NCBI RefSeq assembly: GCF_008084145.1
Contig: NZ_VSDO01000001.1
Coordinates: 1,192,840 to 1,256,839, forward strand
From: Paenibacillus faecis
Lineage (GTDB): Bacteria > Bacillota > Bacilli > Paenibacillales > Paenibacillaceae
Length of the DNA stretch: 64,000 nucleotides
Reading direction: 5' to 3'
A program made the translations under genes and the position numbers. Of the stretch, positions 8,140-16,722 are shown piece after piece (position 1 is the stretch's first letter; the number at the start of each line of letters is the position of its first letter). Under the pieces are notes generated by a model. It saw only the letters and a list, made by a program, of their open reading frames with translations. It had not been told where the DNA came from and did not search any database.

Positions 8140-9258
8140 GTGAAAAATAACACAATGAAAATCGTTATTCTGGGCGGCTATGGAATCACCGGCTTGATGA
8201 TCGCAAGACTGCTGATGCAATTCTCCTCCGCTCACCTCATCTTGGCGGGCCGCGATGAAGCCAAAGCCAAGGAAACCGCCGCCGCTCTTAACGCGGAATT
8301 CCGCTGCGTCAGGGCAGAAGGGCGGTATGCCGATGCCGCCGACACGTCCACTTTAATTAAAGTGTTTCAACCGGCTGACATCGTCGTTGTCGCCTCCAGC
8401 ACTTCCCGGTACACCCCGGAAATCGCCAGCGCCGCTCTGACGGCGGGCACGGACTATCTGGATATTCAGTACTCCTCATATAAATTGGACGTTTTAAAAC
8501 AGCTTGAGCCCGAAATTCTTAAAGCGGGCCGCTGCTTCATTACGGACGGCGGCTTTCACCCCGGCTTGGCCGCCGTACTTGTTCACCGGGCGGCCGACAG
8601 CCTGGATCAACTGGAGGCGGCCGCGGTAGGCAGCGTCATCCGGATCGATTGGCCGGCCTTGAATCCGACGCGAGCCACCATTTTAGAACTGGTTGGCGAG
8701 CTCAAGGATTTTAACGCGGCCTATTTCTCCGATGGGCACTGGAAAAAAGGCGGCATGCGGAAAATGGATTTCGGCCCCCCCTTCGGTGTTAACCGCTGTA
8801 CGGCCATGATGCTGGAGGAAATGCGCGAGCTTCCCGTCCGCTACCCCGACCTGAAGGAGACGGGGTTTTATGTCGGAGGCTTTAACGGCTTTGTCGATTG
8901 GGTGGTCATTCCCTTCGCGATGATCGCCTTCCGGCTTTTCCCCCGTCATGCCTTGCCATGGATCGGCAAATGGATGCATTGGGGGCTGCTGCGTTTCAGC
9001 AAGCCGCCTTACGGGACGGTTATTCGGGTGGAGGCGCGAGGAGTAAGGAACGGCCAGCCGGCCTTCTTCACCGGGTCGCTCTACCATGAAGACGGCTATC
9101 AGCTTACGGCGATCCCCGTCGTTGCCTGCCTTTTGCAATACTTAGACGGTTCCATTTCACGGCCGGGACTGTACTGCCAGGCCAATCTGGTCCAGGTGGA
9201 TCGGTTCATCGAAGATATGCGTTCGATGGGAGTCACCGTCTTGTTAAACGGGGATTAG
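8140..9258 (+). CDS. Saccharopine dehydrogenase-like NAD(P)-binding oxidoreductase
   Basis: 372 aa. N-terminal Rossmann fold IVILGGYGITGLMIARLL (about 8-25), followed by the saccharopine dehydrogenase/trans-acting enoyl reductase-type core (DIVVVASSTSRYTPEIASAA; FITDGGFHPGLAAVLVHRA). The family includes enzymes acting on lysine intermediates, polyamine precursors and polyketides, so the reaction here is not assignable. I take the GTG at 8140 as start. An in-frame ATG at 8155 is the alternative, and neither has a strong Shine-Dalgarno. It stands alone, 316 bp before speD on the same strand. Confidence 0.75.
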   Translation: MKNNTMKIVILGGYGITGLMIARLLMQFSSAHLILAGRDEAKAKETAAALNAEFRCVRAEGRYADAADTSTLIKVFQPADIVVVASSTSRYTPEIASAALTAGTDYLDIQYSSYKLDVLKQLEPEILKAGRCFITDGGFHPGLAAVLVHRAADSLDQLEAAAVGSVIRIDWPALNPTRATILELVGELKDFNAAYFSDGHWKKGGMRKMDFGPPFGVNRCTAMMLEEMRELPVRYPDLKETGFYVGGFNGFVDWVVIPFAMIAFRLFPRHALPWIGKWMHWGLLRFSKPPYGTVIRVEARGVRNGQPAFFTGSLYHEDGYQLTAIPVVACLLQYLDGSISRPGLYCQANLVQVDRFIEDMRSMGVTVLLNGD

Positions 9259-9308
9259 CTCCGTACTCCCTTACCCACCCGTCGATTCAACTATCTTGCC
9301 GACCCCCG

Positions 9309-9335
9309 AATAACGGCGTTTTGGGCCGTTATTTT
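9309..9335 (+). terminator. Hairpin after the saccharopine dehydrogenase-like gene
   Basis: AATAACGGC / GCCGTTATT stem followed by TT. It lies in the 9259-9574 gap, which also holds a second hairpin (AATAGCGGCC / GGGCCTTATT, about 9359-9383). These resemble the TAACGG/AATAGCGG repeat family seen at 29 and 61 kb, so this may be a repeat remnant as well as a terminator. Confidence 0.5.
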
Positions 9336-9574
9336 GACCCGATTTGCGTTTTCGTGAATAATAGCGGCCAAAAGGGCCTTATTTCACTGATGCGGGTCCA
9401 AAAATCAGGTTTCGGCCCGTTTTTCCCTAAAATAAAGCCGCAAGCAATTTATCCGTATCTCGAACCGAATTTGTCCGATTCTCGCCATCGCGCGTTTTTT
9501 CCCGGCCAAATGGGGTATAAAAATAAGGTAATGCCAACACACTACCGTGAGAATAGCCGAAGGGGGATTCCCTT

Positions 9575-10381
9575 ATGAAACTGACTCAAGAACAGCGGAT
9601 TCAGCTTCACGAGTTCAACAATCTCACCAAATCGTTGAGCTTTAATATGTACGACATCTGTTACACGAGAACCAAAGAAGAGCGCGAAGCCTATATCGCA
9701 TATATCGATGAGCAGTATAATTCCGATCGGTTGACCCATATATTGACCACGGTCGCCGAAATTATCGGCGCTCATGTCCTCAATGTGGCCAAGCAGGATT
9801 ATGTGCCCCAGGGAGCCAGCGTAACCGTGCTCGTCTCCGAGGGCCCCGTTGTGGAAATTCCCAACGAATCGTACGAGGAGTCGCCGGGCCCCCTGCCGGA
9901 TAATGTGGTGATCCAGTTGGACAAAAGCCACATCACGGTTCATACGTATCCGGAATATGACCCCAATGAAGGGATCAGCACGTTCCGGGCCGATATCGAC
10001 GTCTCCACCTGCGGTGAGATTTCGCCGCTGAAGGCGCTCAACTATCTGATTCACTCGTTCGATACGGACATCATGACGATCGATTACCGCGTCAGAGGGT
10101 TTACCCGCGACATTAACGGGCACAAGCTGTTTATCGACCACGATATCAGCTCCATTCAGAACTACATTCCGGATGAGGTGCTGGAACAATACCATATGAT
10201 CGATGTCAATGTTTATCAGGAGCATATTTTTCATACGAAATGCAAACTGCGGGAATTTGATCTGAACAATTATCTGTTCGGCTATACCAAGGACCAGCTC
10301 AGTCCGCGGGAACAAGACGAAATCACGGAGCGTCTGAAGATCGAGATGGACGAAATTTTTTACGGCAAAAATATACTATGA
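9575..10381 (+). CDS. speD: S-adenosylmethionine decarboxylase proenzyme (E. coli-type)
   Basis: 268 aa, matching the long E. coli-type SpeD (264 aa) rather than the short Bacillus/Thermotoga type (about 130 aa). Self-cleavage is expected between K117 and S118 in [14 protein letters not shown], leaving a pyruvoyl group from S118. The enzyme decarboxylates AdoMet to supply aminopropyl groups for spermidine. Start ATG 9575, preceded by a GGGGGA-like site. No spermidine synthase gene is adjacent, so its partner is encoded elsewhere. A GC-rich hairpin follows the stop. Confidence 0.95.
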   Translation: MKLTQEQRIQLHEFNNLTKSLSFNMYDICYTRTKEEREAYIAYIDEQYNSDRLTHILTTVAEIIGAHVLNVAKQDYVPQGASVTVLVSEGPVVEIPNESYEESPGPLPDNVVIQLDKSHITVHTYPEYDPNEGISTFRADIDVSTCGEISPLKALNYLIHSFDTDIMTIDYRVRGFTRDINGHKLFIDHDISSIQNYIPDEVLEQYHMIDVNVYQEHIFHTKCKLREFDLNNYLFGYTKDQLSPREQDEITERLKIEMDEIFYGKNIL

Positions 10382-10404
10382 CCGGCCCACCGGGCCGGTC
10401 ATGT
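10380..10404. terminator. Hairpin between convergent speD and znuA
   Basis: GACCGGCCC / GGGCCGGTC stem immediately at the speD stop. The T-run is weak on the plus strand (ATGTTTGT), so efficiency is uncertain. Confidence 0.5.
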
Positions 10405-10429
10405 TTGTGTGGATACAGCTATATGCGCT

Positions 10430-11572
10430 TTATTCCTGCAGCGCCGCCTTCAACGCCGCCAGATTTTGACGCATGATTCCGATATAATCCAAGTTTTCGG
10501 CTCTATCTTCGTCCGTCAAACCTTCGATCGGATTCAGCACCGCGGTCTTCGCCCCGATCTCCTTCGCGATGGTCTCCGCCACCTTGGAAGAAACGAGCGT
10601 TTCGAAAAAGATCGTTTTTACGTTATGTTCTTTTGCGAACGTGACAATCTCGGCCATCCGGGAAGCGGACGGCTCCTGATCGGGAGAGAGTCCGGCGATC
10701 GGGACTTGGGTCAAGCCGTATTCTTTGGCCAGATAACCGAAGGCGGCGTGCTGGGTAATAAAATCTTTCCGTTTGCCGCCGGCAAGGCCGTCTTTAAACT
10801 CCTGATCCAATTGCTCCAGTTTGGCGATATAAGCGTCCGCGTTTTTCTTGAACTGTTCCTTATGCTCCGGAGCGGCCTCCGCCAGCCCGGCCTCAATATT
10901 GCGGACTTCCTGAATCGCCAATACGGGGGAGAGCCAAACGTGGGGATCCAGGCCGCCGTGGTCGTGGTCGTGACCGTGGTCATGGTCATGACCCTCTTCC
11001 TGATGGGCTTCGCCTTCCGCGTGCTCATGGTCATGATCATGATCCTCATGGGAATGCGCTTCGGCCTCCCCTTCATGCTCATGCCCGGCTTCTTCCCCAT
11101 GCTCATGGGCGTGCTCCCCTTCGTCATGTCCATGGCTGTGGCCTCCCGAGCTCTCCATGACATCGATGCCGCGGCTGGCTTCGATCTTGACCAATTCCTT
11201 GTTCGTTACGGCAGCGAGCACCTGGTCGATCCAGCTTTCCATGCCGGCGCCATTATAGACCAGCACGTCCGCTTCCTCGATCTTCTTCATGTCCGAAGGT
11301 GCCGGCTCCCAGTCATGCGGCTCCACGCCCGCCGGAACGAGCAGCTCGACTTCCGCCAAATCGCCCCCGACTTGCTTGGCGAACTCATACATCGGGTAAA
11401 AGCTGGCCTGTACTTTTACTTTTTCCCGGACTTCCGGGGCGGAAGCAGCCGTATCCCGAGCTTCCGGCGCTGCCTGATCGGCGCTTCCAGCTCCTCCTTT
11501 GGCTCCGCAAGCCGAAATTACGAGCATCAAACTAAACAGCAGGGCGGACCATGCGAGTTTTTTCATCTTCAA
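10430..11572 (-). CDS. znuA: Zinc ABC transporter substrate-binding lipoprotein
   Basis: 380 aa. Lipoprotein signal with lipobox VISAC (C22). Cluster A-I metal-binding fold with predicted zinc ligands H86 (GVEPHDWEP) and H211 (LDPHVWLSP). Between them lies a very long His/Asp/Glu-rich loop (about 145-205, many HDH/HEH repeats), the hallmark of zinc-specific ZnuA/AdcA proteins. It captures Zn2+ outside the membrane for ZnuB/ZnuC. Last gene of the yciC-rpmG-znuC-znuB-znuA unit. Its ATG overlaps the znuB stop by 4 bp. Expected to be repressed by Zur when zinc is plentiful. Confidence 0.95.
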   Translation of the reverse strand: MKMKKLAWSALLFSLMLVISACGAKGGAGSADQAAPEARDTAASAPEVREKVKVQASFYPMYEFAKQVGGDLAEVELLVPAGVEPHDWEPAPSDMKKIEEADVLVYNGAGMESWIDQVLAAVTNKELVKIEASRGIDVMESSGGHSHGHDEGEHAHEHGEEAGHEHEGEAEAHSHEDHDHDHEHAEGEAHQEEGHDHDHGHDHDHGGLDPHVWLSPVLAIQEVRNIEAGLAEAAPEHKEQFKKNADAYIAKLEQLDQEFKDGLAGGKRKDFITQHAAFGYLAKEYGLTQVPIAGLSPDQEPSASRMAEIVTFAKEHNVKTIFFETLVSSKVAETIAKEIGAKTAVLNPIEGLTDEDRAENLDYIGIMRQNLAALKAALQE

Positions 11573-12444
11573 AGTACATTCTCCTTTACTTCATTCTTTG
11601 GATGGACCCGCTCCCGGTGGAGCGGATGCTTTCGTTTGTTCGCATAGAGAACTCCCTTTTTCACGGTGATCCCGGCCACCAAAAACAAAAGCAATATCAG
11701 GGCAATCGTCCCGCCGGGCGGTGTATCCGTATAGTAGGAGACCGTCAATCCGCTAAATATACCGGCAAGCCCGGTTCCGACCGCAATCAGCAACGCCGAA
11801 GCAAAGCCGCCGGATATCCGCAGCGCCAGGGAAGCCGGCAGCACCATCAGCGAAGATACGAGCAGAACACCGACAATCGGCATCGCTGCGGCCACCGTCA
11901 TCCCGGTCAGAACCGCGAAGGAAAAGGACAAAGCCTTCACCCGGGTTCCCCCGATCCTGGCCGTTTCTTCGTCAAAGGTCAAGCTGTAGAGCGGCCTTCT
12001 TAATATCGCAAAATAAAGCAGACCCGCCGCCGCGATGCCGCCGACGACCCCAAGCTGCAGCGGGCTTACGGCCACAATGGAACCGAACAAGTAAGAACTG
12101 AAGCTTTTGCTCAAGCTTGTTTGCAGACTCATCAGCACGATCGCCAGAGCCAGGCCGGAAGTCATAATAATGGCCACCGGAACCTCGCTGTACGTACGGT
12201 AGGTACGGCGCAGATATTCCACGGCGATTCCCCCGGCAATGGCGGCCGCGAATCCGGAAAGCAGCGGGTTCATCGAGATCAGCGAGCCCAAGGCCACCCC
12301 GGCCAGCGAGACGTGCGACAGCGTATCGGCCATCAGCGCCTGCCGCCGAAGCATCAAGTACACACCCAGCATCGGCGCGATTATTCCGAGAAAAGCGCCG
12401 GCCCAAAACGCGCGCTGCATGAACTCGTAGTCAAACATGTCCAC
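11569..12444 (-). CDS. znuB: Zinc ABC transporter permease
   Basis: 291 aa with about eight transmembrane helices and the ABC-3 family core (LGVYLMLRRQALMADTLSHV; SLAGVALGSL; VLLVSSLMVLPASLAL). Forms the membrane channel for zinc uptake. The reading frame starts inside the 3' end of znuC: the ATG at 12444 leaves a 64-bp overlap in a different frame, longer than the usual 4-bp coupling overlap. A later start is unlikely because the first helix (AFWAGAFLGIIAPML) begins at once. Confidence 0.92.
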   Translation of the reverse strand: MDMFDYEFMQRAFWAGAFLGIIAPMLGVYLMLRRQALMADTLSHVSLAGVALGSLISMNPLLSGFAAAIAGGIAVEYLRRTYRTYSEVPVAIIMTSGLALAIVLMSLQTSLSKSFSSYLFGSIVAVSPLQLGVVGGIAAAGLLYFAILRRPLYSLTFDEETARIGGTRVKALSFSFAVLTGMTVAAAMPIVGVLLVSSLMVLPASLALRISGGFASALLIAVGTGLAGIFSGLTVSYYTDTPPGGTIALILLLFLVAGITVKKGVLYANKRKHPLHRERVHPKNEVKENVL

Positions 12445-13097
12445 TCCTCGCTTTCCTTTTGCTCCAATGAGATGATCCGGTCCAGGAACGGCTGGGCCTC
12501 TTCGAGCCCATGCGTTACCATAATGACGGTGATGCCGTGTTCGTCGACATAATGCCGCATGAGCCGGTAAAACCCGCCGCGGCTCTCCCGGTCCATCCCG
12601 GTCGCAGGCTCATCCAGTATCAGTACATTCGGCTCCCCCGCCAAGGCTCGAGCGATGCAGACCCGCTGTTTCTGGCCTCCCGACAGTTCGCCGATTTTGC
12701 GGTGACGGTATTCCCACATCCCCACCTGCTTCAGGCAGCGCTCGACCAACGCCTCTTCCTCCGATCCAAACCGCTTGAACAGGCCAAGCCGGGAATAACA
12801 ACCCGATTTGACCAGTTCCAGCACCGTGCTGGGGAATCCGCTGTTGAAGGAAGCGACCTGCTGCGGAACGTATCCGATCTTTAGCCCCCTGTCCCCGAGC
12901 GTCTCTTTATGAATGACCACCTCACCGCGCCAAGGTTTAAGCAAGCCGAGCATCAGCTTCAGCAGGGTCGTTTTGGCAGCCCCGTTCGGACCGGTAATCC
13001 CCACGAATTCCCCCGCATGGATTTCCAGGGAAATGCCGTTTAAAACCGGGGCTTCCCCGTACCCGAACACCACATTCCGTATGGAAGACAAAATCAT
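12381..13097 (-). CDS. znuC: Zinc ABC transporter ATP-binding protein
   Basis: 238 aa. Walker A reads GPNGAAKT, with alanine where most ABC ATPases have glycine. From memory, similar GAAK forms occur in Firmicute AdcC/ZnuC proteins. ABC signature LSGGQKQR, Walker B VLILDEPA, H-loop VTHG. Powers ZnuB. The C-terminal about 20 residues are read through the znuB start in another frame and look low in conservation, so the natural end may differ in relatives. Preceded by rpmG on the same strand. Confidence 0.9.
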   Translation of the reverse strand: MILSSIRNVVFGYGEAPVLNGISLEIHAGEFVGITGPNGAAKTTLLKLMLGLLKPWRGEVVIHKETLGDRGLKIGYVPQQVASFNSGFPSTVLELVKSGCYSRLGLFKRFGSEEEALVERCLKQVGMWEYRHRKIGELSGGQKQRVCIARALAGEPNVLILDEPATGMDRESRGGFYRLMRHYVDEHGITVIMVTHGLEEAQPFLDRIISLEQKESEEWTCLTTSSCSARFGPALFSE

Positions 13098-13114
13098 CTT
13101 AAGTCAGACCTCTC

Positions 13115-13264
13115 TTATCTCGTTTCTCTATGAATGGTGTATTTCTTTAGTCTTGGTGAATATTTGCGCAATTCCAGGCGTTCCGGATGTGTCTTTTTGT
13201 TCTTGGTTGTCGTATAGTTCCGGTCGCCGCATTCGGTACATGCCAGGGTTACCACGACCCGCAT
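13115..13264 (-). CDS. rpmG: 50S ribosomal protein L33, partly cysteine-less (zinc-independent type) paralog
   Basis: 49 aa, beginning [20 protein letters not shown] and ending in the L33 tail KYTIHRETR. Zinc-binding L33 has two CxxC pairs. Here only the first (C9, C12) is present, and the second is replaced by KYSPRLKKY, so the zinc ribbon cannot form normally. Such C-minus L33 paralogs are known Zur-regulon members in Bacillus: they replace the zinc form when zinc is scarce. AGGAGG lies just before the ATG at 13264. It sits between yciC and znuC in the same Zur-controlled unit, which fits that role. Confidence 0.9.
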   Translation of the reverse strand: MRVVVTLACTECGDRNYTTTKNKKTHPERLELRKYSPRLKKYTIHRETR

Positions 13265-13306
13265 ACCGTCCACCTCCTTTAATTTCCGACTCCTACCTTA
13301 ATCCTC

Positions 13307-14524
13307 TTACCGGATTCCCGCGTAATCCTCCGCGGAAATCCAAGGCAGCGGGTTATGAAATTCCGACCAGTCCAGCTCCATCTCCTCGGGCGTCAGCAAG
13401 CACCGGTCGAGCAACGCTTCAAGCTGGCGCCGATCCATCTCCATCCCGATCAGGACGATTTCATTCAAGCGGTCTCCCCAAACCGGATCCCATTTGCGCC
13501 GGACCTCCGGTTCTTCCTGAAATACCGCCTGACGGTCTTCCTCCGGCAACGACGCGACCCAATACCCGGCTGGGCCGAATTGAATGGAAGGGCCCGCCTG
13601 ACTTAAACTGGCGGCCAAATCCTGACCGGTGGCCAGCCATACGAGGCCCTTGGCCCGCACGATTTCCTCCGGCCAATCGGCCATGAGATCCGCCAGTCGT
13701 TCGGGATGGAACGGGCGTCTCCGCCGATAAACGAAGGACCCGATCCCGTATTCCTCCGTTTCCGGAGTATGCTCCTCTTTCTCCAGTTCCTTGATCCACC
13801 CGGCGGACATGCTCGCTTTTTCAAAATCGAACAATCCGGTATTCAAAATCTCGCCCGGTTCCACCGCCCCGTGTTCGGACCGGATCAGCTTGGCGGTCGG
13901 CTGCAGCTTGCGGAGCACCCCCTCCAGCTCGTTCAGCTCTTCTTGACCGACCAGATCGCATTTATTCAAGATTAAAACGTCACAGGTTTCTATTTGGTCA
14001 ATCAACAGATCGACGACATCCCGGGTATCCTCTTCCCCTGTAGCCTGCCCCCGATCCAGCAGCGTTTCTCCGGAGGAGAAATCATGCCAGAAGCGATACG
14101 CGTCCACCACGGTGACCATGCAGTCCAGTTTCGCCACGGCCGTCAGATCGATCCCCGTCTCCGGATCCGCATATGTAAAAGTCTGCGCGATCGGCACCGG
14201 CTCGCTGATCCCGGTAGATTCGATCAGAATATAATCGAACCTCCCTTCAACCGCCAACCGCTGAACTTCTTGAAGCAAATCATCCCGCAGCGTACAGCAG
14301 ATGCAGCCGTTGGAAAGCTCGACCAGCTTCTCCTCGGTCCGCGATAACTTCGCCCCGTTCTGAATCAAGCCGGCGTCGATATTGATCTCGCTCATGTCGT
14401 TGACGATCACGGCCACCTTCATCCCGCCGCGGTGGTTCAAAATATGATTGAGCAGCGTCGTTTTCCCCGATCCCAAATAGCCGCAGAGTACGGTAACCGG
14501 AATGGTTTTGTTGTTGTCGCTCAA
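13307..14524 (-). CDS. yciC: COG0523 GTPase, YciC/ZagA-type zinc metallochaperone
   Basis: 405 aa. G3E-family P-loop GTPase with Walker A GYLGSGKT (15-22), the COG0523 metal motif CICC (74-77), the Walker B-region segment ESTGISEP and NKCD for guanine recognition. A CobW C-terminal domain follows. In B. subtilis the Zur-regulated relative delivers zinc to the folate enzyme FolE during zinc limitation. The context here (Zur box, rpmG, znuCBA) points to the same job rather than cobalt insertion. First gene of the unit, with GGAAAGGAG before the ATG at 14524. Confidence 0.9.
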   Translation of the reverse strand: MSDNNKTIPVTVLCGYLGSGKTTLLNHILNHRGGMKVAVIVNDMSEINIDAGLIQNGAKLSRTEEKLVELSNGCICCTLRDDLLQEVQRLAVEGRFDYILIESTGISEPVPIAQTFTYADPETGIDLTAVAKLDCMVTVVDAYRFWHDFSSGETLLDRGQATGEEDTRDVVDLLIDQIETCDVLILNKCDLVGQEELNELEGVLRKLQPTAKLIRSEHGAVEPGEILNTGLFDFEKASMSAGWIKELEKEEHTPETEEYGIGSFVYRRRRPFHPERLADLMADWPEEIVRAKGLVWLATGQDLAASLSQAGPSIQFGPAGYWVASLPEEDRQAVFQEEPEVRRKWDPVWGDRLNEIVLIGMEMDRRQLEALLDRCLLTPEEMELDWSEFHNPLPWISAEDYAGIR

Positions 14525-14546
14525 AAGAACAACTCCTTTCCTCTAA

Positions 14547-14561
14547 TCGTAATTATTACGA
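14547..14561. promoter_or_regulatory. Zur box controlling yciC-rpmG-znuCBA
   Basis: TCGTAATTATTACGA matches the Bacillus Zur consensus TCGTAATNATTACGA exactly, and the palindrome extends two bases on each side. It lies just after the predicted -10 (TATAGT) of the yciC promoter, where bound Zur-Zn would block initiation. Confidence 0.92.
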
Positions 14562-14573
14562 TTAACATCCAAT

Positions 14574-14602
14574 ACTATAATACCGCTCTTCCGGTTTGTC
14601 AA
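14574..14602 (-). promoter_or_regulatory. SigA-type promoter of the zinc operon
   Basis: On the minus strand: TTGACA (14602-14597), 17-bp spacer, TATAGT (14579-14574). Near-consensus -35 and -10 elements, with the exact Zur box downstream at about the transcription start. Confidence 0.75.
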
Positions 14603-14689
14603 CGACCTGTTTTTCGAAAATCGGAAATCCGCCATGTTTACTTTTGTAATTTTTTTTGGTTTTTCGTTCTTAAATGCCGTCAACTTAAA

Positions 14690-14704
14690 TAGTAATGATT
14701 ATGA
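14690..14704. promoter_or_regulatory. Second, near-consensus Zur box upstream of ycgR
   Basis: TAGTAATGATTATGA matches TCGTAATNATTACGA at 12 of 14 informative positions and the Fur 7-1-7 form at 11 of 14, so Zur is the better call. It lies 29 bp before the ycgR start and about 130 bp from the first box. Confidence 0.65.
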
Positions 14705-14732
14705 TTAACTGTCCAAAAAAGGGGATATCCAA

Positions 14733-15746
14733 ATGATCAACAAGCCTGCGCCGCTCCGCCTGCTTCCGGTTCTCCTTCCGGCCGCGTTCACCTTGGCCTG
14801 TCTGACGGTCATGCTGCCACGGCTGCTGCCTGCCCTGGATTTGTCCTTCCTGCAAACGTTTCGGACAAGCTTCCTCGGAATTCTTCTGGAAGCCCTGCCG
14901 TTCGTCTTGTTAGGGTCGCTATTGTCCTCGCTTCTTCATCTTTTCGTCACCGAAGAGGCCCTCGACAGATGGATTCCCAAACATCCCGTGGCCGGCATTC
15001 TCACCGCCTGTGTTCTGGGGCTCGTCTTTCCGATCTGCGAATGCGGGATGATTCCGCTGATCCGCAGACTTATTCAAAAGGGGATGCCCGTTTACATCGC
15101 CATCGTCTTTATTTTATCCGGCCCGATTATTAATCCCGTCGTCTATGGCGCGACTTATATGGCTTTCCGACTCTATCCCGAAATGGTGTATGCGCGAATG
15201 GGACTGGCTTTTCTCGTTTCCGCATCCATCGGGTTCATGATCTACGCCACATGGAAAAGCAGTCCGCTCAAGGTTACCCGAAGTACGTTAAACTCCGAAT
15301 CCGCCGCGGAAACGGAGATGAGAAACCGGCCTCGCGGAAGTAAATGGACGGCCGTTTTAGTTCATACTTCCGATGAATTTTTCGATATGGGCAAATACCT
15401 GCTTATCGGCTGTCTACTTACGGCCGGCATCCAATCGTTCGTCGCCAAGGAGAGCTTGACGATGATCGGAAACGGTCCGGTCAGTTCCTATTTCTTTATG
15501 ATGGGATTCGCCTTCCTGCTGTCCCTCTGCTCCACCTCCGACGCTTTCGTGGCACAGACGTTTCTCACGACTTTTTCATCCGGATCTTTGCTCGCTTTCC
15601 TGGTCTTCGGTCCGATGCTGGACTTTAAAAATACCCTGATGCTGCTTTCCGTTTTCAAAACGAAATTCGTCTTGTACTTGGCCTTTCTTATCTTCGCGGT
15701 CGTCTTTATCGGCGCCGTGGCCGTGGATGCATTTTATTTCACTTAA
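14733..15746 (+). CDS. ycgR: UPF0718 (DUF318/ArsP_1-like) permease
   Basis: 337 aa polytopic membrane protein with about eight helices in two repeats. The first repeat carries CECGMIPLIRR and the motif SGPIINPVVYGATYM. The second carries LLSLCSTSDAFVAQTF. This matches the B. subtilis YcgR/DUF318 family, related to permeases of organoarsenicals. It is followed after 9 bp by its usual partner, the YcgQ-like TIGR03943 protein. The upstream Zur-like box and the neighbouring yciC suggest a zinc- or metal-related transport role, but the substrate is not established. A central hydrophilic loop (about 175-210) separates the halves. Confidence 0.85.
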   Translation: MINKPAPLRLLPVLLPAAFTLACLTVMLPRLLPALDLSFLQTFRTSFLGILLEALPFVLLGSLLSSLLHLFVTEEALDRWIPKHPVAGILTACVLGLVFPICECGMIPLIRRLIQKGMPVYIAIVFILSGPIINPVVYGATYMAFRLYPEMVYARMGLAFLVSASIGFMIYATWKSSPLKVTRSTLNSESAAETEMRNRPRGSKWTAVLVHTSDEFFDMGKYLLIGCLLTAGIQSFVAKESLTMIGNGPVSSYFFMMGFAFLLSLCSTSDAFVAQTFLTTFSSGSLLAFLVFGPMLDFKNTLMLLSVFKTKFVLYLAFLIFAVVFIGAVAVDAFYFT

Positions 15747-15755
15747 AAGGAGGAC

Positions 15756-16646
15756 TTGCCCATGAAATCCGAAGCGGTGGCCGCCAAACGCCACTATCTC
15801 CTCCGTGCCTTCATCCTGCTGGGCTTCGCCCTGTACATTTCTCACCTTGCAACCTCTGGCAAGCTGCAGCTCTATGTCGCACCCGAGATGCAGCTGTGGC
15901 TCCGTTTAAGCGTCATTCCACTGGTCCTCGTCGCCGTAACGCTGGTGTACCACGCCTTTTTCGCCAAAGAAAACAGCGTGATTTGCGAGTGCGGCATGGA
16001 ACATGAGGTCACCGGTTCCGCATTCAAGCATACCCTGGCGTACGCCTTGTTTCTGACGCCGCTGCTGCTGGGTCTGGTCCTTCCCGACCGGGCGTTGGAC
16101 GGCGCGGCCGCTACCCGAAAAGGGATGATTCTGGGTTCGCCGGTGCTGAGCCGGGAGCAGCTCGACGGCAAGTTTAAAGCGCCGGACAAATATAACGAGG
16201 AGTTCGCCGAACTTGCCAAGCGCCTGTACATTCAGGAACTTATCGAAGTCAAGCCGGAAATATTTTCGGAGATGATCGGAGCGATCGAGCTTTTTAAAGA
16301 GGACTTCCGGGGCAAAAAAATCAAACTGAGCGGATTCGTCTATCAGAAGAAAGATGCGCCGAACCGCTCGGAATTCGTGCTGAGCCGCTTCCTGGTGCAG
16401 TGCTGTACGGCCGATGCCTATCCGTTCGGGGTACCGGTCAGCTCTGTCGCTCCGCTTCCCTCTTTACGAAATGACATCTGGGTCGAAGTCGAGGGTACCT
16501 TGCAGACCGGGGAACATGACGGAAAAGAAATCATCACGATCTCCGCGGAACGCGTTTCCGAAATCCCCCGTCCCGATTCGCCTTATGTATTTTTGAACAG
16601 CAATGCGGTCATCGAGTATCTCCAGCGTTTGGACGGGCCGCTTTGA
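15756..16646 (+). CDS. ycgQ: TIGR03943/UPF0703 family membrane protein
   Basis: 296 aa. Two N-terminal membrane segments (LLRAFILLGFALYISHLA; LWLRLSVIPLVLVAVTLVYH), a short CECG segment and a third hydrophobic stretch precede a soluble C-terminal domain of about 180 residues, the conserved part of the family (SGFVYQKKDAPNRSEFVLSR; VQCCTADAYPFG). The family is found beside DUF318 permeases, often with COG0523 GTPases, which is exactly the arrangement here. Likely the permease's accessory subunit. AAAGGAGG lies ahead of the ATG at 15762; the annotated 15756 start includes two extra codons. Confidence 0.8.
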   Translation: MPMKSEAVAAKRHYLLRAFILLGFALYISHLATSGKLQLYVAPEMQLWLRLSVIPLVLVAVTLVYHAFFAKENSVICECGMEHEVTGSAFKHTLAYALFLTPLLLGLVLPDRALDGAAATRKGMILGSPVLSREQLDGKFKAPDKYNEEFAELAKRLYIQELIEVKPEIFSEMIGAIELFKEDFRGKKIKLSGFVYQKKDAPNRSEFVLSRFLVQCCTADAYPFGVPVSSVAPLPSLRNDIWVEVEGTLQTGEHDGKEIITISAERVSEIPRPDSPYVFLNSNAVIEYLQRLDGPL

Positions 16647-16657
16647 CCGCAAACAAA

Positions 16658-16706
16658 TACAGGGCTGCCGCTTGCGGTTTAATACCGCAAAGACGACAGC
16701 CCTGTA
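16658..16706. terminator. Compound hairpin between ycgQ and the convergent siderophore-binding gene
   Basis: The outer stem TACAGGGCTG / CAGCCCTGTA encloses an inner hairpin TTGCGGT / ACCGCAA. It sits between two convergent genes. No long T-run follows, so it is a candidate bidirectional terminator. Confidence 0.5.
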
Positions 16707-16722
16707 CATGTGTACTCTTCAT

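Noticed and set aside
8140..10381. A polyamine operon formed by the saccharopine dehydrogenase-like gene and speD
   Set aside because: A hairpin terminator and a 316-bp gap separate them, and family membership does not specifically indicate carboxynorspermidine or homospermidine chemistry.
10409..11647. 412-codon open frame antisense to znuA
   Set aside because: Produced by the His-rich GTG/CAT repeats of znuA read on the other strand. The Met/Val/Phe-rich stretch mimics membrane helices but has no family match that I can see.
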